A stretch of DNA of 64,000 nt from Candidatus Enterococcus murrayae (GTDB lineage Bacteria > Bacillota > Bacilli > Lactobacillales > Enterococcaceae): positions 1-64,000 of the forward strand of contig NZ_JAFLVR010000015.1 of assembly GCF_017315985.1 (NCBI RefSeq). Reading direction: 5' to 3'. The notes below the pieces were generated by a model that ran no database searches, was not told the DNA's origin, and worked only from the letters and a program-made list of their open reading frames with translations. A program made the translations under genes and the position numbers. Positions 43,521 through 51,258 of the stretch are shown here, piece by piece (the stretch's first letter is position 1; each line of letters begins with the position of its first letter).

Positions 43521-43555
43521 CCGTAGTCACTGATATTATAGAGAGATTAAGCCAT

Positions 43556-43830
43556 CCGACTTTTTATTATTCTATAAAACTGATAGCCAATAACTCATCT
43601 AATAAAACCGGAAATAATATCCTAGATGTCTAATATTCTCAGATAAAAGACATATTGGACCGTTTCAATGCCTATAATAGTTGTCAGCGTAATCACAGCC
43701 ACTTCTAATTTACCGGCTCGTATTCTATACAAACATCCTAATCTATTAAAATATCTTGTATTCAAGATCAACTCAATAATTTGTTGTTTATTATTCAAAT
43801 ACATGACGGATTTCATAACGAACTTAGCCT
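43556..43830 (-). pseudogene. VanZ-family pseudogene fragment
   Basis: A 64-codon open stretch (43622-43816) plus flanks matches the C-terminal half of the intact gene at 54321-54884: LNNKQQIIELILNTRYF versus LNNNQQIIELILNTGYF, and IGIETVQYVFYL versus LGIETIQYVFYL. Past a TAG in place of the Trp of DIWDI it continues in frame as IISGFIR, a second stop, VIGYQFYRIIK, matching the rest of the intact protein. The N-terminal half is missing. It is therefore a decayed partial duplicate. Confidence 0.85.
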
Positions 43831-43943
43831 CCTAGCTCTATAAAAAAAGCGACCAAAAAGAAAATAGACTTAAGTCAATCTCTCATACACGATTTTATGC
43901 GAGTCTGTTTCGAAATTCTAATGCGCGATGTTTCAGTCAGCTA

Positions 43944-44732
43944 TCATTCAACTGGCAATTTTTCTAAACTTTTAACATCCGCAATTTTATCACTCGTTTC
44001 TTTAATTAACGGCCATTTATCCTTATCCTTTGCTTGTTGAGGATTAAACCTTTGAGCTCCTTTTTTACGGTTATACATATATAGACTTTTTCCTATATTA
44101 GAATCAAACTCCTCATTCAACAATTTATCCCTATTGCTATAGACAACTGCTTTACTTTCCTTCTTCGCGCCAAACAATTTATGGTGTCCCCATATTTGAA
44201 TTTCAACGCCCTCCGCATCAGAGGTCACATTAGTCCCGGATATCTTTGCTAAATCAATTAGCCACTTATTCGTTTTAAAATGAACTGTATATTCAACATC
44301 CTGTGGCAAAGTAATTTCCTCGCCGGTTTGTTCGACGACGACTACTTCTTCTGGCAATATCTGTTTCGTAATTTTCGTAATCTCAATATCGTCTTTTTCT
44401 AAATAAGTTAAATCAACCCACCAGAAAAAACTAAAAATAGAAATCACTCCGACGGAAATTACTGCTAAAAACAGAATTAATCCTTTAAATAATCGCTTCT
44501 GTTTGATATCAAAACTCAAATCCTTGACCATGCCGGTATCTTCCTTCAGAAGTCCTTCTAAAGAAATATCAAAGAGTTCACTTAGTTGAACTACTTGTTT
44601 TAAATCAGGATAGCTTTTTCCATTCTCCCATTTAGAAATCAACTGACGCGTGACAAAAAATTGCTGTGCCAAATCTTCCTGTGTCAAATTTCTTTCGGTT
44701 CTTTTCTCTTTGATAATTTTTCCAATATCCAT
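43944..44732 (-). CDS. XRE-family regulator with membrane-anchored C-terminal domain
   Basis: 262 residues from the ATG at 44732 (GGAGGGAG site). N-terminal Cro/CI domain MDIGKIIKEKRTERNLTQEDLA ... VTRQLISKWENGKSYPDLKQVVQLSELFDISLEGLL, then one membrane helix (LFKGLILFLAVISVGVISIFSFFWW), then an extracytoplasmic beta-rich ~130-residue domain with DVEYTVHFKTNKWLIDLAKI and EGVEIQIWGHHKLFG. This is the layout of one-component membrane sensors. The signal and targets are unknown; the divergent acyltransferase pair is a candidate target. Confidence 0.85.
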   Translation of the reverse strand: MDIGKIIKEKRTERNLTQEDLAQQFFVTRQLISKWENGKSYPDLKQVVQLSELFDISLEGLLKEDTGMVKDLSFDIKQKRLFKGLILFLAVISVGVISIFSFFWWVDLTYLEKDDIEITKITKQILPEEVVVVEQTGEEITLPQDVEYTVHFKTNKWLIDLAKISGTNVTSDAEGVEIQIWGHHKLFGAKKESKAVVYSNRDKLLNEEFDSNIGKSLYMYNRKKGAQRFNPQQAKDKDKWPLIKETSDKIADVKSLEKLPVE

Positions 44733-45095
44733 CTTTCGCTCCCTCCTTATCCCTTTATCTAATTTAACGGAAATTACTCTAAATAGAAATTCCATCTAGC
44801 GAAATTAGGCTTGCAACAAATGATAACATCTTGATTTATCAACCTTTCTAGCATGTTCATTTTGATTGCGATAATTCCCCCCGATGTTTGCTTTTGTTTC
44901 TAGGCGACAATTTCATCCTACTTTACTGTGAAAGAAAGAGAATATTTCTATCTCTCAGGAGTGCCAAAAATTGTAGAAAACAAGCATGCCTTCCATGAGA
45001 GTAATGTTCTTTTTGCTTTAGCAAACTCACTAACAAATTTACTAGTTTAAGTCTTCACTAATGAAGATTTTTCGCTACAAAAAGGAATGAAGTTT
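44733..45095. other. Divergent intergenic region
   Basis: Should hold promoters for both neighbours. The hairpin TCTTCA-N4-TGAAGA followed by TTTTT (45052-45072) sits just before the acyltransferase ribosome site and could attenuate it. No ORF is supported. Confidence 0.45.
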
Positions 45096-46178
45096 ATGGA
45101 AACCAGTCAAACAATAAAAAATAATTTTCCCTTACTTGATCTCACACAATATGCCGCTTCACTATTTGTCATTTTGGCTCATTGTGATCGTTTAGCTGAG
45201 AATGATTTTATTCATTTTTTCTTGAAAGTTTGCTGCGCGCGTTTAGCCGTACCTATTTTCCTTATAGGTTCTAGTTACTTCTTCCGCTCAAAGCAAAAGA
45301 AAAATACAACATATCCAAGTAATTTTTTTAAACGTCAATGGAAAACATACCTATTTTGGAGCTTGATCTATCTTCCATATGGGATTTTATTTATTCAGGA
45401 TCTAGGTATACCTTCTAATTTATACTTAGCTGCACTTCCTGTCGGCTTAGCTTATTTAGGGGTTTGTTATCATTTGTGGTATTTTCCCGCATTGTTTTTG
45501 GGTCTTTGGCTAGTTAGAAAATGGTTGCGCCATTTCAATTACCCTATTGCTTTCAGTATTTGTCTTCTATTGTTTGCATTGGGAGCGACAGAAACATACT
45601 CAGGATATCTTCAAGGGACTTTAATTTACGACCTATATGCTTTTTACAATCAACTCTTTATGACAACTCGCAATGGTCTTTTCTATACACCTGTTTTCAT
45701 TCTTATTGGCTTTTTTTTAGCAGATTATCTGGAAGGAAATCATACTTTCCTGCAACGGCATATTCCAGTAAAATTCGGAATCAGTCTGATTCTTTTAGGG
45801 ATCGAAACGTTAATTATTTGTTTAAGACAGGGAGATGACAAGAATTTTCTCTTTTCCTTGATTCCTGCCTCATTCTTTTTAATGATTTTGCTTTTGCGTT
45901 CCAAAGCCTTGCAAAACAGGAATTTTTCACACCTACGAAAATCAGCTCAATATTTATTCTTTTTACATCCTGCTTTTCTTGAAACGACAAAGTGGTTTCT
46001 AGCCCAGTTAGGCATTCAGAAATTCCAAGGAATTCCATTGTTTTTAATCACTTTCGTATTGACTACTTTGAGTATAGAAATCTTATTTTTTATTAAAAAA
46101 CGTTTGGCAGGCCGGACCATTTTGCCTCAAATCATTCAACCCGGAAATAAATTTCTGACCTCAAGGAGGAAATTATGA
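45096..46178 (+). CDS. Acyltransferase family 3 membrane protein
   Basis: 360 residues from the ATG at 45096 (AAAGGA, 9-nt spacing). About ten hydrophobic helices. The N-terminal block FPLLDLTQYAASLFVILAHCDRLAEN resembles the acyltransferase-3/OatA-like start, and AVPIFLIGSSYFF, WKTYLFWSLIYLPYGILF and HLWYFPALFLGLWLV fit the family. Proteins of this group transfer acetyl or succinyl groups to cell-surface sugars, or act as membrane partners in such modification. It overlaps the next gene by ATGA, so the two act together. Confidence 0.8.
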   Translation: METSQTIKNNFPLLDLTQYAASLFVILAHCDRLAENDFIHFFLKVCCARLAVPIFLIGSSYFFRSKQKKNTTYPSNFFKRQWKTYLFWSLIYLPYGILFIQDLGIPSNLYLAALPVGLAYLGVCYHLWYFPALFLGLWLVRKWLRHFNYPIAFSICLLLFALGATETYSGYLQGTLIYDLYAFYNQLFMTTRNGLFYTPVFILIGFFLADYLEGNHTFLQRHIPVKFGISLILLGIETLIICLRQGDDKNFLFSLIPASFFLMILLLRSKALQNRNFSHLRKSAQYLFFLHPAFLETTKWFLAQLGIQKFQGIPLFLITFVLTTLSIEILFFIKKRLAGRTILPQIIQPGNKFLTSRRKL

Positions 46179-47887
46179 TGGCTAAATTTTTGCAAAATCG
46201 TTTTTTTCCATTTTTTTTAATTTTCAGTATTGCTCTTCTCTTCACATTACCACAAATTATCAGTGGAGGAATGATTATTGGCTCTGATGCTATTTTTCAT
46301 TTTAATCGCTTTTACGATACGGCTATGCAAATCAAAACTGGCAATATCCACTACTTCTTAACAACTTTTGGGTTTCAGCAAACAGGTCGTATTATCAATC
46401 CTTTTTATGGACCACTGATGGCCTATATTCAAGGCTTATTGGTAATAATTAGTGGTTCCTGGTTTCGTTACCAAATATTGGCCAATTTTATTCTCTATTT
46501 TATTTCAGGCGTTTCAATGTTCAGCCTCTTGAAATGCAATAAAGTAACTTTGAAAATCAATTTATTTACGTCTATTCTTTTCATGACTACGTACAGTGTC
46601 CATTATTGGACGATTGGTCAGTGTTTTAGTGGTTGGGGGGCCGCTTTTTTACCATTTGCTTTAATTCCTCTACGCAAAATGGTACTGGAAGGAAAAATAG
46701 CCATTGTGCAGATCGGCTTCTCAGTGGCATTGATGATGCAAATTCACCTTTTTTCTTGCCTGCTGTTGATTCTAATCTATTTTATTTTTTTCATTTACAG
46801 TTGGTGGAAAAACCAGCATAAAATTCAAATGATCCGTGATATCACTTTGTCAGTTTTATTATTTTCTCTACTAACAGCGAATATATGGGTGAACATGCTG
46901 CATCTATATTTGACAAATGAAATTTTACCTCCGTTTATTAATCAAAGCTTGGACAGCAACACCATTGATCGCAGTAGTTGGTACTGGTTAGCAAATCCAA
47001 TTTTCTTAGTTCCAATCATTATTTGTCAGTTTAAATGTTTATTTAGTCGACAACAAAAGCTTTCTCAGGTCAATAAGATGGCTTCTATGACTGCGATATT
47101 TTTTCTAGTTCTTTCTTCTAGTTTAATTCCTTGGAAGTTTCTAATGAGTCAAAAAATCAAAATTGTCGAATTGATTCAATTTCCGTTCCGCTTTTTTATT
47201 CCCTTTACGGTTCTCATTTTATTTTCCTTTGCATTATCTCTTGAAGAAAACAGTCTTCAGCGAAAAGCTTATTCAAAATATCGACAGCCAGTCATTTTAC
47301 TTAGTCTAGTTCAAGTTTTGTTAACTATCAGTTATGCCTTGGGTCTCTGGCTGCTAAATGATATTCATTATTTCGAAAGTTTACATACGCATATTCAACC
47401 GATAGACAGCCAAGTCATCAAAGATTCTTTCCATCAAAATGACCTCGCTAAAGGACTAAGTTATTGGGAGAAATCGACGCCTGACTATTTGCCTCTTTAT
47501 CAAAAGACAGAGCAAAATAAATATCAGCTATACGAAAAGTTGATTCTCGAGCAACATCGGCAATTCGAAAAGAAATCATGCAAAGAAGGGGTGCGGATCG
47601 AGTGGACATCTCAAGGAAAAGAAACGACAAATTTACCAATCATTCTCTACCAAAACAGTCAATTAATAGTGAATGGTCAAGAAATTTCTCCCCAAAAGAC
47701 AACTCTTAGCGAGATTGGAACACCCACAATCAAACAAGTTTCTGGTAAGAATTATGCGATTTTAACTTATAAAGCACCGTCTTATTTCACTGGCAGTCTA
47801 CGACTCACTCTTATCAGTTGGCTAATCCTATGCCTATATGCAGTGTTTAGCATAATAAAAAGATCAAGTGGCGGTCATTTCTTTTGA
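46175..47887 (+). CDS. Multi-pass membrane protein (PTPS-related/YfhO-like, possible GT-C glycosyltransferase)
   Basis: 570 residues, ~12 membrane helices in the first 400, then an extracytoplasmic tail and a final helix. The start loop GGMIIGSDAIFHFNRFYDTA places an Asp-His pair in the first extracellular loop, as in GT-C enzymes. It resembles the membrane family annotated as 6-pyruvoyl-tetrahydropterin-synthase-related, which is unrelated to pterin chemistry by context. With the coupled acyltransferase it likely modifies a wall polymer or lipid-linked glycan. Function not proven. Confidence 0.7.
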   Translation: MMAKFLQNRFFPFFLIFSIALLFTLPQIISGGMIIGSDAIFHFNRFYDTAMQIKTGNIHYFLTTFGFQQTGRIINPFYGPLMAYIQGLLVIISGSWFRYQILANFILYFISGVSMFSLLKCNKVTLKINLFTSILFMTTYSVHYWTIGQCFSGWGAAFLPFALIPLRKMVLEGKIAIVQIGFSVALMMQIHLFSCLLLILIYFIFFIYSWWKNQHKIQMIRDITLSVLLFSLLTANIWVNMLHLYLTNEILPPFINQSLDSNTIDRSSWYWLANPIFLVPIIICQFKCLFSRQQKLSQVNKMASMTAIFFLVLSSSLIPWKFLMSQKIKIVELIQFPFRFFIPFTVLILFSFALSLEENSLQRKAYSKYRQPVILLSLVQVLLTISYALGLWLLNDIHYFESLHTHIQPIDSQVIKDSFHQNDLAKGLSYWEKSTPDYLPLYQKTEQNKYQLYEKLILEQHRQFEKKSCKEGVRIEWTSQGKETTNLPIILYQNSQLIVNGQEISPQKTTLSEIGTPTIKQVSGKNYAILTYKAPSYFTGSLRLTLISWLILCLYAVFSIIKRSSGGHFF

Positions 47888-47904
47888 CCCCACTTGATCT
47901 TTTT
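47856..47904 (+). terminator. Terminator of the acyltransferase operon
   Basis: AAAAAGATCAAGTGG / CCACTTGATCTTTTT perfect 15-bp stem that includes the stop codon. Confidence 0.9.
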
Positions 47905-48061
47905 AATTATAGTCAATAATCGCCATTCCCCGAGCAAATTCTTCTTTCAAATGCTTGAAGCGATGAGCTTGAAAGTCCTCTTGATGATCCTTCGATAAAT
48001 TACGTAACTTCATTGGATTAAACTCTGACATCAATTCCCAGTTGCAATCGAATACTACCAT
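47903..48061 (-). CDS. Possible 52-aa ORF or gene remnant
   Basis: An open frame starting MVVFDCNWELMSEFNPM, charged and helix-rich (KDHQEDFQAHRFKHLKEEF), ending YN. There is no good ribosome site, and it lies downstream of the transaldolase-like gene. It could be a remnant of a larger gene. Not recognised. Confidence 0.25.
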   Translation of the reverse strand: MVVFDCNWELMSEFNPMKLRNLSKDHQEDFQAHRFKHLKEEFARGMAIIDYN

Positions 48062-48095
48062 CTATTAATTATGACGCTATTTCTCTGATTTCTAT

Positions 48096-48812
48096 TTATT
48101 CCACATCCAAAATTGTAAAGCCGAGTGTTTGGATATCTCGATTAAACATTTTTACTGTCTCCAACGAAAGTTCATTTAGATCCATATGATACATAGACAG
48201 TTTAGATAGTATTGCTGGAGTAGCCGTAATAATATCTACGCCGATTTTTTCAGCTTGAATGATATTATAAGCCTCTCTTGAACTCGCCCAAAGTAATTTT
48301 GTTCCTGCTTTTTTATGACACACTTTCAACGAGTCTTCCATCAAAGGTAATGGATCAACGCCAGTATCAGCAACACGTCCAGCAAAAACTGAAACAATAT
48401 TTTCAGTGCCTTCAGATAATGCCTCGACTGTATCTGAAACTTGCTTGAGCGTCATGATTGCAGTGATGTTGAGCCTTAAACCTTTTTCTGATAATTTACG
48501 GATCAACTCCGTAGAGGATTCTCCCTTTGTGTTTGTAATAGGAATTTTAACATACACATTCTCTCCCAAAGAAGCCAGCTTCAATGCTTCTTTCTCCATT
48601 GTGTCAAAATCATCAGCAAAAACCTCAAAACTAATGGGCATGCCTTCAACCTTATCCAAGACTTCCTTTGCAAATGCTACGTAATTTGTGATACCTGCCT
48701 GTTTCATCAAACTAGGATTCGTTGTAAAACCAGTAACGATTCCTGATGCTTTCATTTTCAGCATATCCTCAATAACTGCTCCATCTGAATAAATATCTAT
48801 ATCAAAATTCAT
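48096..48812 (-). CDS. Transaldolase-like protein (fructose-6-phosphate aldolase family)
   Basis: 238 residues from the ATG at 48812, 1 nt after the PTS EIIC stop, within coupling distance. TIM-barrel class I aldolase: DIYSDGAVIEDML, GFTTNPSLMKQAG, Schiff-base Lys in ENVYVKIPIT, LNITAIMTLKQV, VSVFAGRVADTG and LLWASSREAYNI. FSA/transaldolase subgroup proteins often accompany ascorbate-type PTS operons and split the incoming keto-sugar phosphate, though the substrate here is unknown. Confidence 0.87.
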   Translation of the reverse strand: MNFDIDIYSDGAVIEDMLKMKASGIVTGFTTNPSLMKQAGITNYVAFAKEVLDKVEGMPISFEVFADDFDTMEKEALKLASLGENVYVKIPITNTKGESSTELIRKLSEKGLRLNITAIMTLKQVSDTVEALSEGTENIVSVFAGRVADTGVDPLPLMEDSLKVCHKKAGTKLLWASSREAYNIIQAEKIGVDIITATPAILSKLSMYHMDLNELSLETVKMFNRDIQTLGFTILDVE

Positions 48813-48813
48813 A

Positions 48814-50184
48814 TTAATCAAGCTCCATTCCTTCATTATTAATTGCTGTCTTAGACGGTTTGATAATACTTGGTACAAAAAGAATTGCTAACACTGCTGC
48901 AATGATTACATAAATGCCCATTTGACCAAATTGACCGCCAACTTTTCCTAATAAAATACCGATCCAGCCAAAGTCAAAATCGCCGAAAGTCGCATTAGAG
49001 AAACCTAATTGACCTAATACCGGTAAGAGCAATGCTGGCAGGAAGGCTAAAAATAATCCATTAACAAAAGATCCCACTACTGCTCCACGACGTCCACCTG
49101 TTGCGTTGCCGTATACACCGGCCGTCGCACCGCAGAAGAAATGTGGAACTAATCCAGGAATAATCAATACTCCACCAAAAGCGCCGAGAACAAACATTCC
49201 GATCAAGCCACCTATAAAGCTTGAAATAAAACCAATAATTACTGCAGTTTGTGCATATGGAAAGAAGACTGCACAGTCTACTGCTGGCACTGCGTTTGGT
49301 ATGACTTTATCCGCAATTCCTTGGAAAGCTGGCAATAAATCTGCAAGTATCATTCGAACACCTGAATAGACAACTGTTACACCTACAGCAAATTTCAATC
49401 CGCAAAGGATAGCAAACAGGTAAGGAGATTTTCCATCTGATAAAGTAGATACAAACTCAGGACCGGCTGCAATTGCAGATACTAAATAAAAGATCACCAT
49501 TGTTAACGCTGTAGAGATGGTTGTGTTTCTCAAAAAGCCAAATTTTTCTGGAACTTGAATATCCTCAGTTGATTTAGACCCTTTTCCTACAAGATTTCCA
49601 ATAAATGCTGAAAGATAATAACCTACTGAACCAAAATGCCCCATTGCTATTTCGTCACCATCAGTCACTTGAAGAGTATATTTCTGACCGATCGCTGGTG
49701 AGATCGCACTCCAAGTTCCTAAAAAGAATCCGCCAATTAAGATAAGCGGTGTTCCTGAAAATCCAATTGCTCCTAAAACTGCTGAAAGTAAGCACGCCAT
49801 AAAGAATGAATGATGTCCTGTCAAAAATACGTATTTATAGCGAGTAAAACGAGCAACTATCAGATTAATAATCAGTCCTGCAATCAAAATGGACATGGTT
49901 TCGACACCTAAGACTTTTTGTGCAACTGAAGTAACTGCCTCATTATTTGGTACTACTCCTGTAATATGAAATCCCTTCTCAATCATTTGAGATAACGGGT
50001 CCAAATTTCCACTAATCACATCAGCTCCTGCCGCAAGCATCAAATATCCTAATATCGGCCCTAGCGTCCCTGTCAGTACCTTATGCCCTGGGGCTTTCAT
50101 AGCAACTAAACCAACAAAAGCAACTAATCCCATCAAGATTGCTGGTTCACTCAGTAAATCCTTGAGAAATTCTAAAAAATCCAT
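48814..50184 (-). CDS. PTS ascorbate-type EIIC (UlaA family)
   Basis: 456 residues from the ATG at 50184 (TAGGAGGATT site). ~11 membrane segments of the UlaA/SgaT fold: PGHKVLTGTLGPILGYLMLAAG, FTRYKYVFLTGHHSFFMACL, GDEIAMGHFGSVGYYLSAFIG and PHFFCGATAGVYGNATGGRRGA. These match family landmarks for sugar binding and dimerisation. It imports ascorbate or a related acidic/pentitol sugar; EIIA and EIIB are encoded immediately before it. Confidence 0.9.
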   Translation of the reverse strand: MDFLEFLKDLLSEPAILMGLVAFVGLVAMKAPGHKVLTGTLGPILGYLMLAAGADVISGNLDPLSQMIEKGFHITGVVPNNEAVTSVAQKVLGVETMSILIAGLIINLIVARFTRYKYVFLTGHHSFFMACLLSAVLGAIGFSGTPLILIGGFFLGTWSAISPAIGQKYTLQVTDGDEIAMGHFGSVGYYLSAFIGNLVGKGSKSTEDIQVPEKFGFLRNTTISTALTMVIFYLVSAIAAGPEFVSTLSDGKSPYLFAILCGLKFAVGVTVVYSGVRMILADLLPAFQGIADKVIPNAVPAVDCAVFFPYAQTAVIIGFISSFIGGLIGMFVLGAFGGVLIIPGLVPHFFCGATAGVYGNATGGRRGAVVGSFVNGLFLAFLPALLLPVLGQLGFSNATFGDFDFGWIGILLGKVGGQFGQMGIYVIIAAVLAILFVPSIIKPSKTAINNEGMELD

Positions 50185-50243
50185 TATGAATCCTCCTAAT
50201 GTTATATAGTTAATCTTCTCATGTGGCCACATAAGATAAATGA

Positions 50244-50525
50244 TTACTCTTTACTTAATTCCTCTAGTACTGGCAATATATCCTCTGAAATCTTCTTCTT
50301 GTCAGCATAACTGCGAACAACCGCTACTCTTTTCGAATCTGGAAACTGCTTCGCAAATTCGTCTACCGTAACAAAAAGATCCGGTTCTTCTCCCAATGCC
50401 GCATTGAAATCACTCGATTTAGCATCTACTTCGAATCCATTCTTTTTAGCAATTTGATTGATCTTCATAGCCAATAAGTTACTGCTTCCGATCCCATTGC
50501 CACATACTGTAATTATTTTGATCAT
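50244..50525 (-). CDS. PTS lactose/ascorbate-type EIIB (UlaB-like)
   Basis: 93 residues. P-loop-like phosphocysteine site MIKIITVCGNGIGSSNLLAMKI with Cys8. It transfers phosphate from EIIA to the sugar bound on EIIC. One nucleotide of overlap with the EIIA stop indicates coupling. Confidence 0.92.
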   Translation of the reverse strand: MIKIITVCGNGIGSSNLLAMKINQIAKKNGFEVDAKSSDFNAALGEEPDLFVTVDEFAKQFPDSKRVAVVRSYADKKKISEDILPVLEELSKE

Positions 50526-50989
50526 CAGTACTCCTCCTCATTAATGAATCTCTCTGAAAGTTTTATAAATTCTGTTTTAGTCGTAGTCTTTAGCAACGCA
50601 TCCACCTTCTCCTCTTCATCTATCAGTGATGATATTTTTTGGAGCATCGTCAAATGCGCTTCGTTATCATTTGTTGCCAAACAAATAATTAAGTATACAG
50701 GCTGTGTCTCTCCAAACACCACCGGCTCCTCTAGTTTTAAGATACTAAAGCCAGTTTTAAGTGCACCCGATTCTGGACGTGCATGAGGCATCGCTACTCT
50801 TGGTACTAGTACCATATAATCCCCTAAATTCAAGACGTTCTCAATCATTGCCGATATATATTTTTTTTCGATAATTTGGTCAATCAATAATGGTTGCGCA
50901 GCTAATGCAATGGCCTCTTTCCAATCCGTTACTTTAGACCTGAACTCAAGGTGTTCTTCACATAAATAGTTTTTCTCATTTTCATCCAC
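50525..50989 (-). CDS. PTS fructose/ascorbate-type EIIA (UlaC-like)
   Basis: 154 residues from a GTG at 50989 (AAGGAGG site). EIIA-2 fold with phospho-His69 in RVAMPHARPESGALKTGF; the LVIDEEEKVDALLKT end fits the family. First gene of the operon EIIA-EIIB-EIIC-aldolase, divergent from the PRD activator gene. No separate phosphatase or decarboxylase of the ascorbate pathway is present. Confidence 0.92.
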   Translation of the reverse strand: MDENEKNYLCEEHLEFRSKVTDWKEAIALAAQPLLIDQIIEKKYISAMIENVLNLGDYMVLVPRVAMPHARPESGALKTGFSILKLEEPVVFGETQPVYLIICLATNDNEAHLTMLQKISSLIDEEEKVDALLKTTTKTEFIKLSERFINEEEY

Positions 50990-51036
50990 TTGATAACCTC
51001 CTTGCTAAACATACTATAAACAAAATCAACACTAAT

Positions 51037-51050
51037 CGATACCGCTTTCA
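51037..51050 (-). promoter_or_regulatory. Catabolite-response (cre) site
   Basis: Minus-strand TGAAAGCGGTATCG matches the CcpA cre consensus TGWAANCGNTNWCA at 13 of 14 positions. It overlaps the -35 region of a weak promoter (TATAGT at 51013-51018), consistent with CcpA repression of the PTS operon. Confidence 0.6.
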
Positions 51051-51114
51051 TTTCCAGTTTGAAACGGAAGCAGTTGAACTTCTCAGTTCAGTCATTTCCA
51101 TTTCAAATTGGAAA
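51051..51114. promoter_or_regulatory. 64-bp dyad, probable operator array for the PRD regulator
   Basis: Two 19-20-bp near-palindromic boxes in opposite orientation, TTTCCAGTTTGAAACGGAA (51051-51069) and its variant TTTCCAATTTGAAATGGAA read on the minus strand (51096-51114), flank TGAACT-TCTC-AGTTCA (51075-51090). The arms agree at 23 of 30 positions and all seven differences are transitions. Confidence 0.7.
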
Positions 51115-51258
51115 TCATTTGACTCCTTCTCTACAAATCAGATTTAAACCTATACCTCAGCACTTTTGTTGGCAAAAGTCTCTTTCAAATAAAATTCTAT
51201 TCATTGCAATCCAACGGAATACTTTATATGATAGCGATAAAAAGGGGGAGGAACTTGC

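Noticed and set aside
43622-43816. 64-codon frame as a separate gene
   Set aside because: It is the open central part of a VanZ-family pseudogene that continues past stops on its downstream side.
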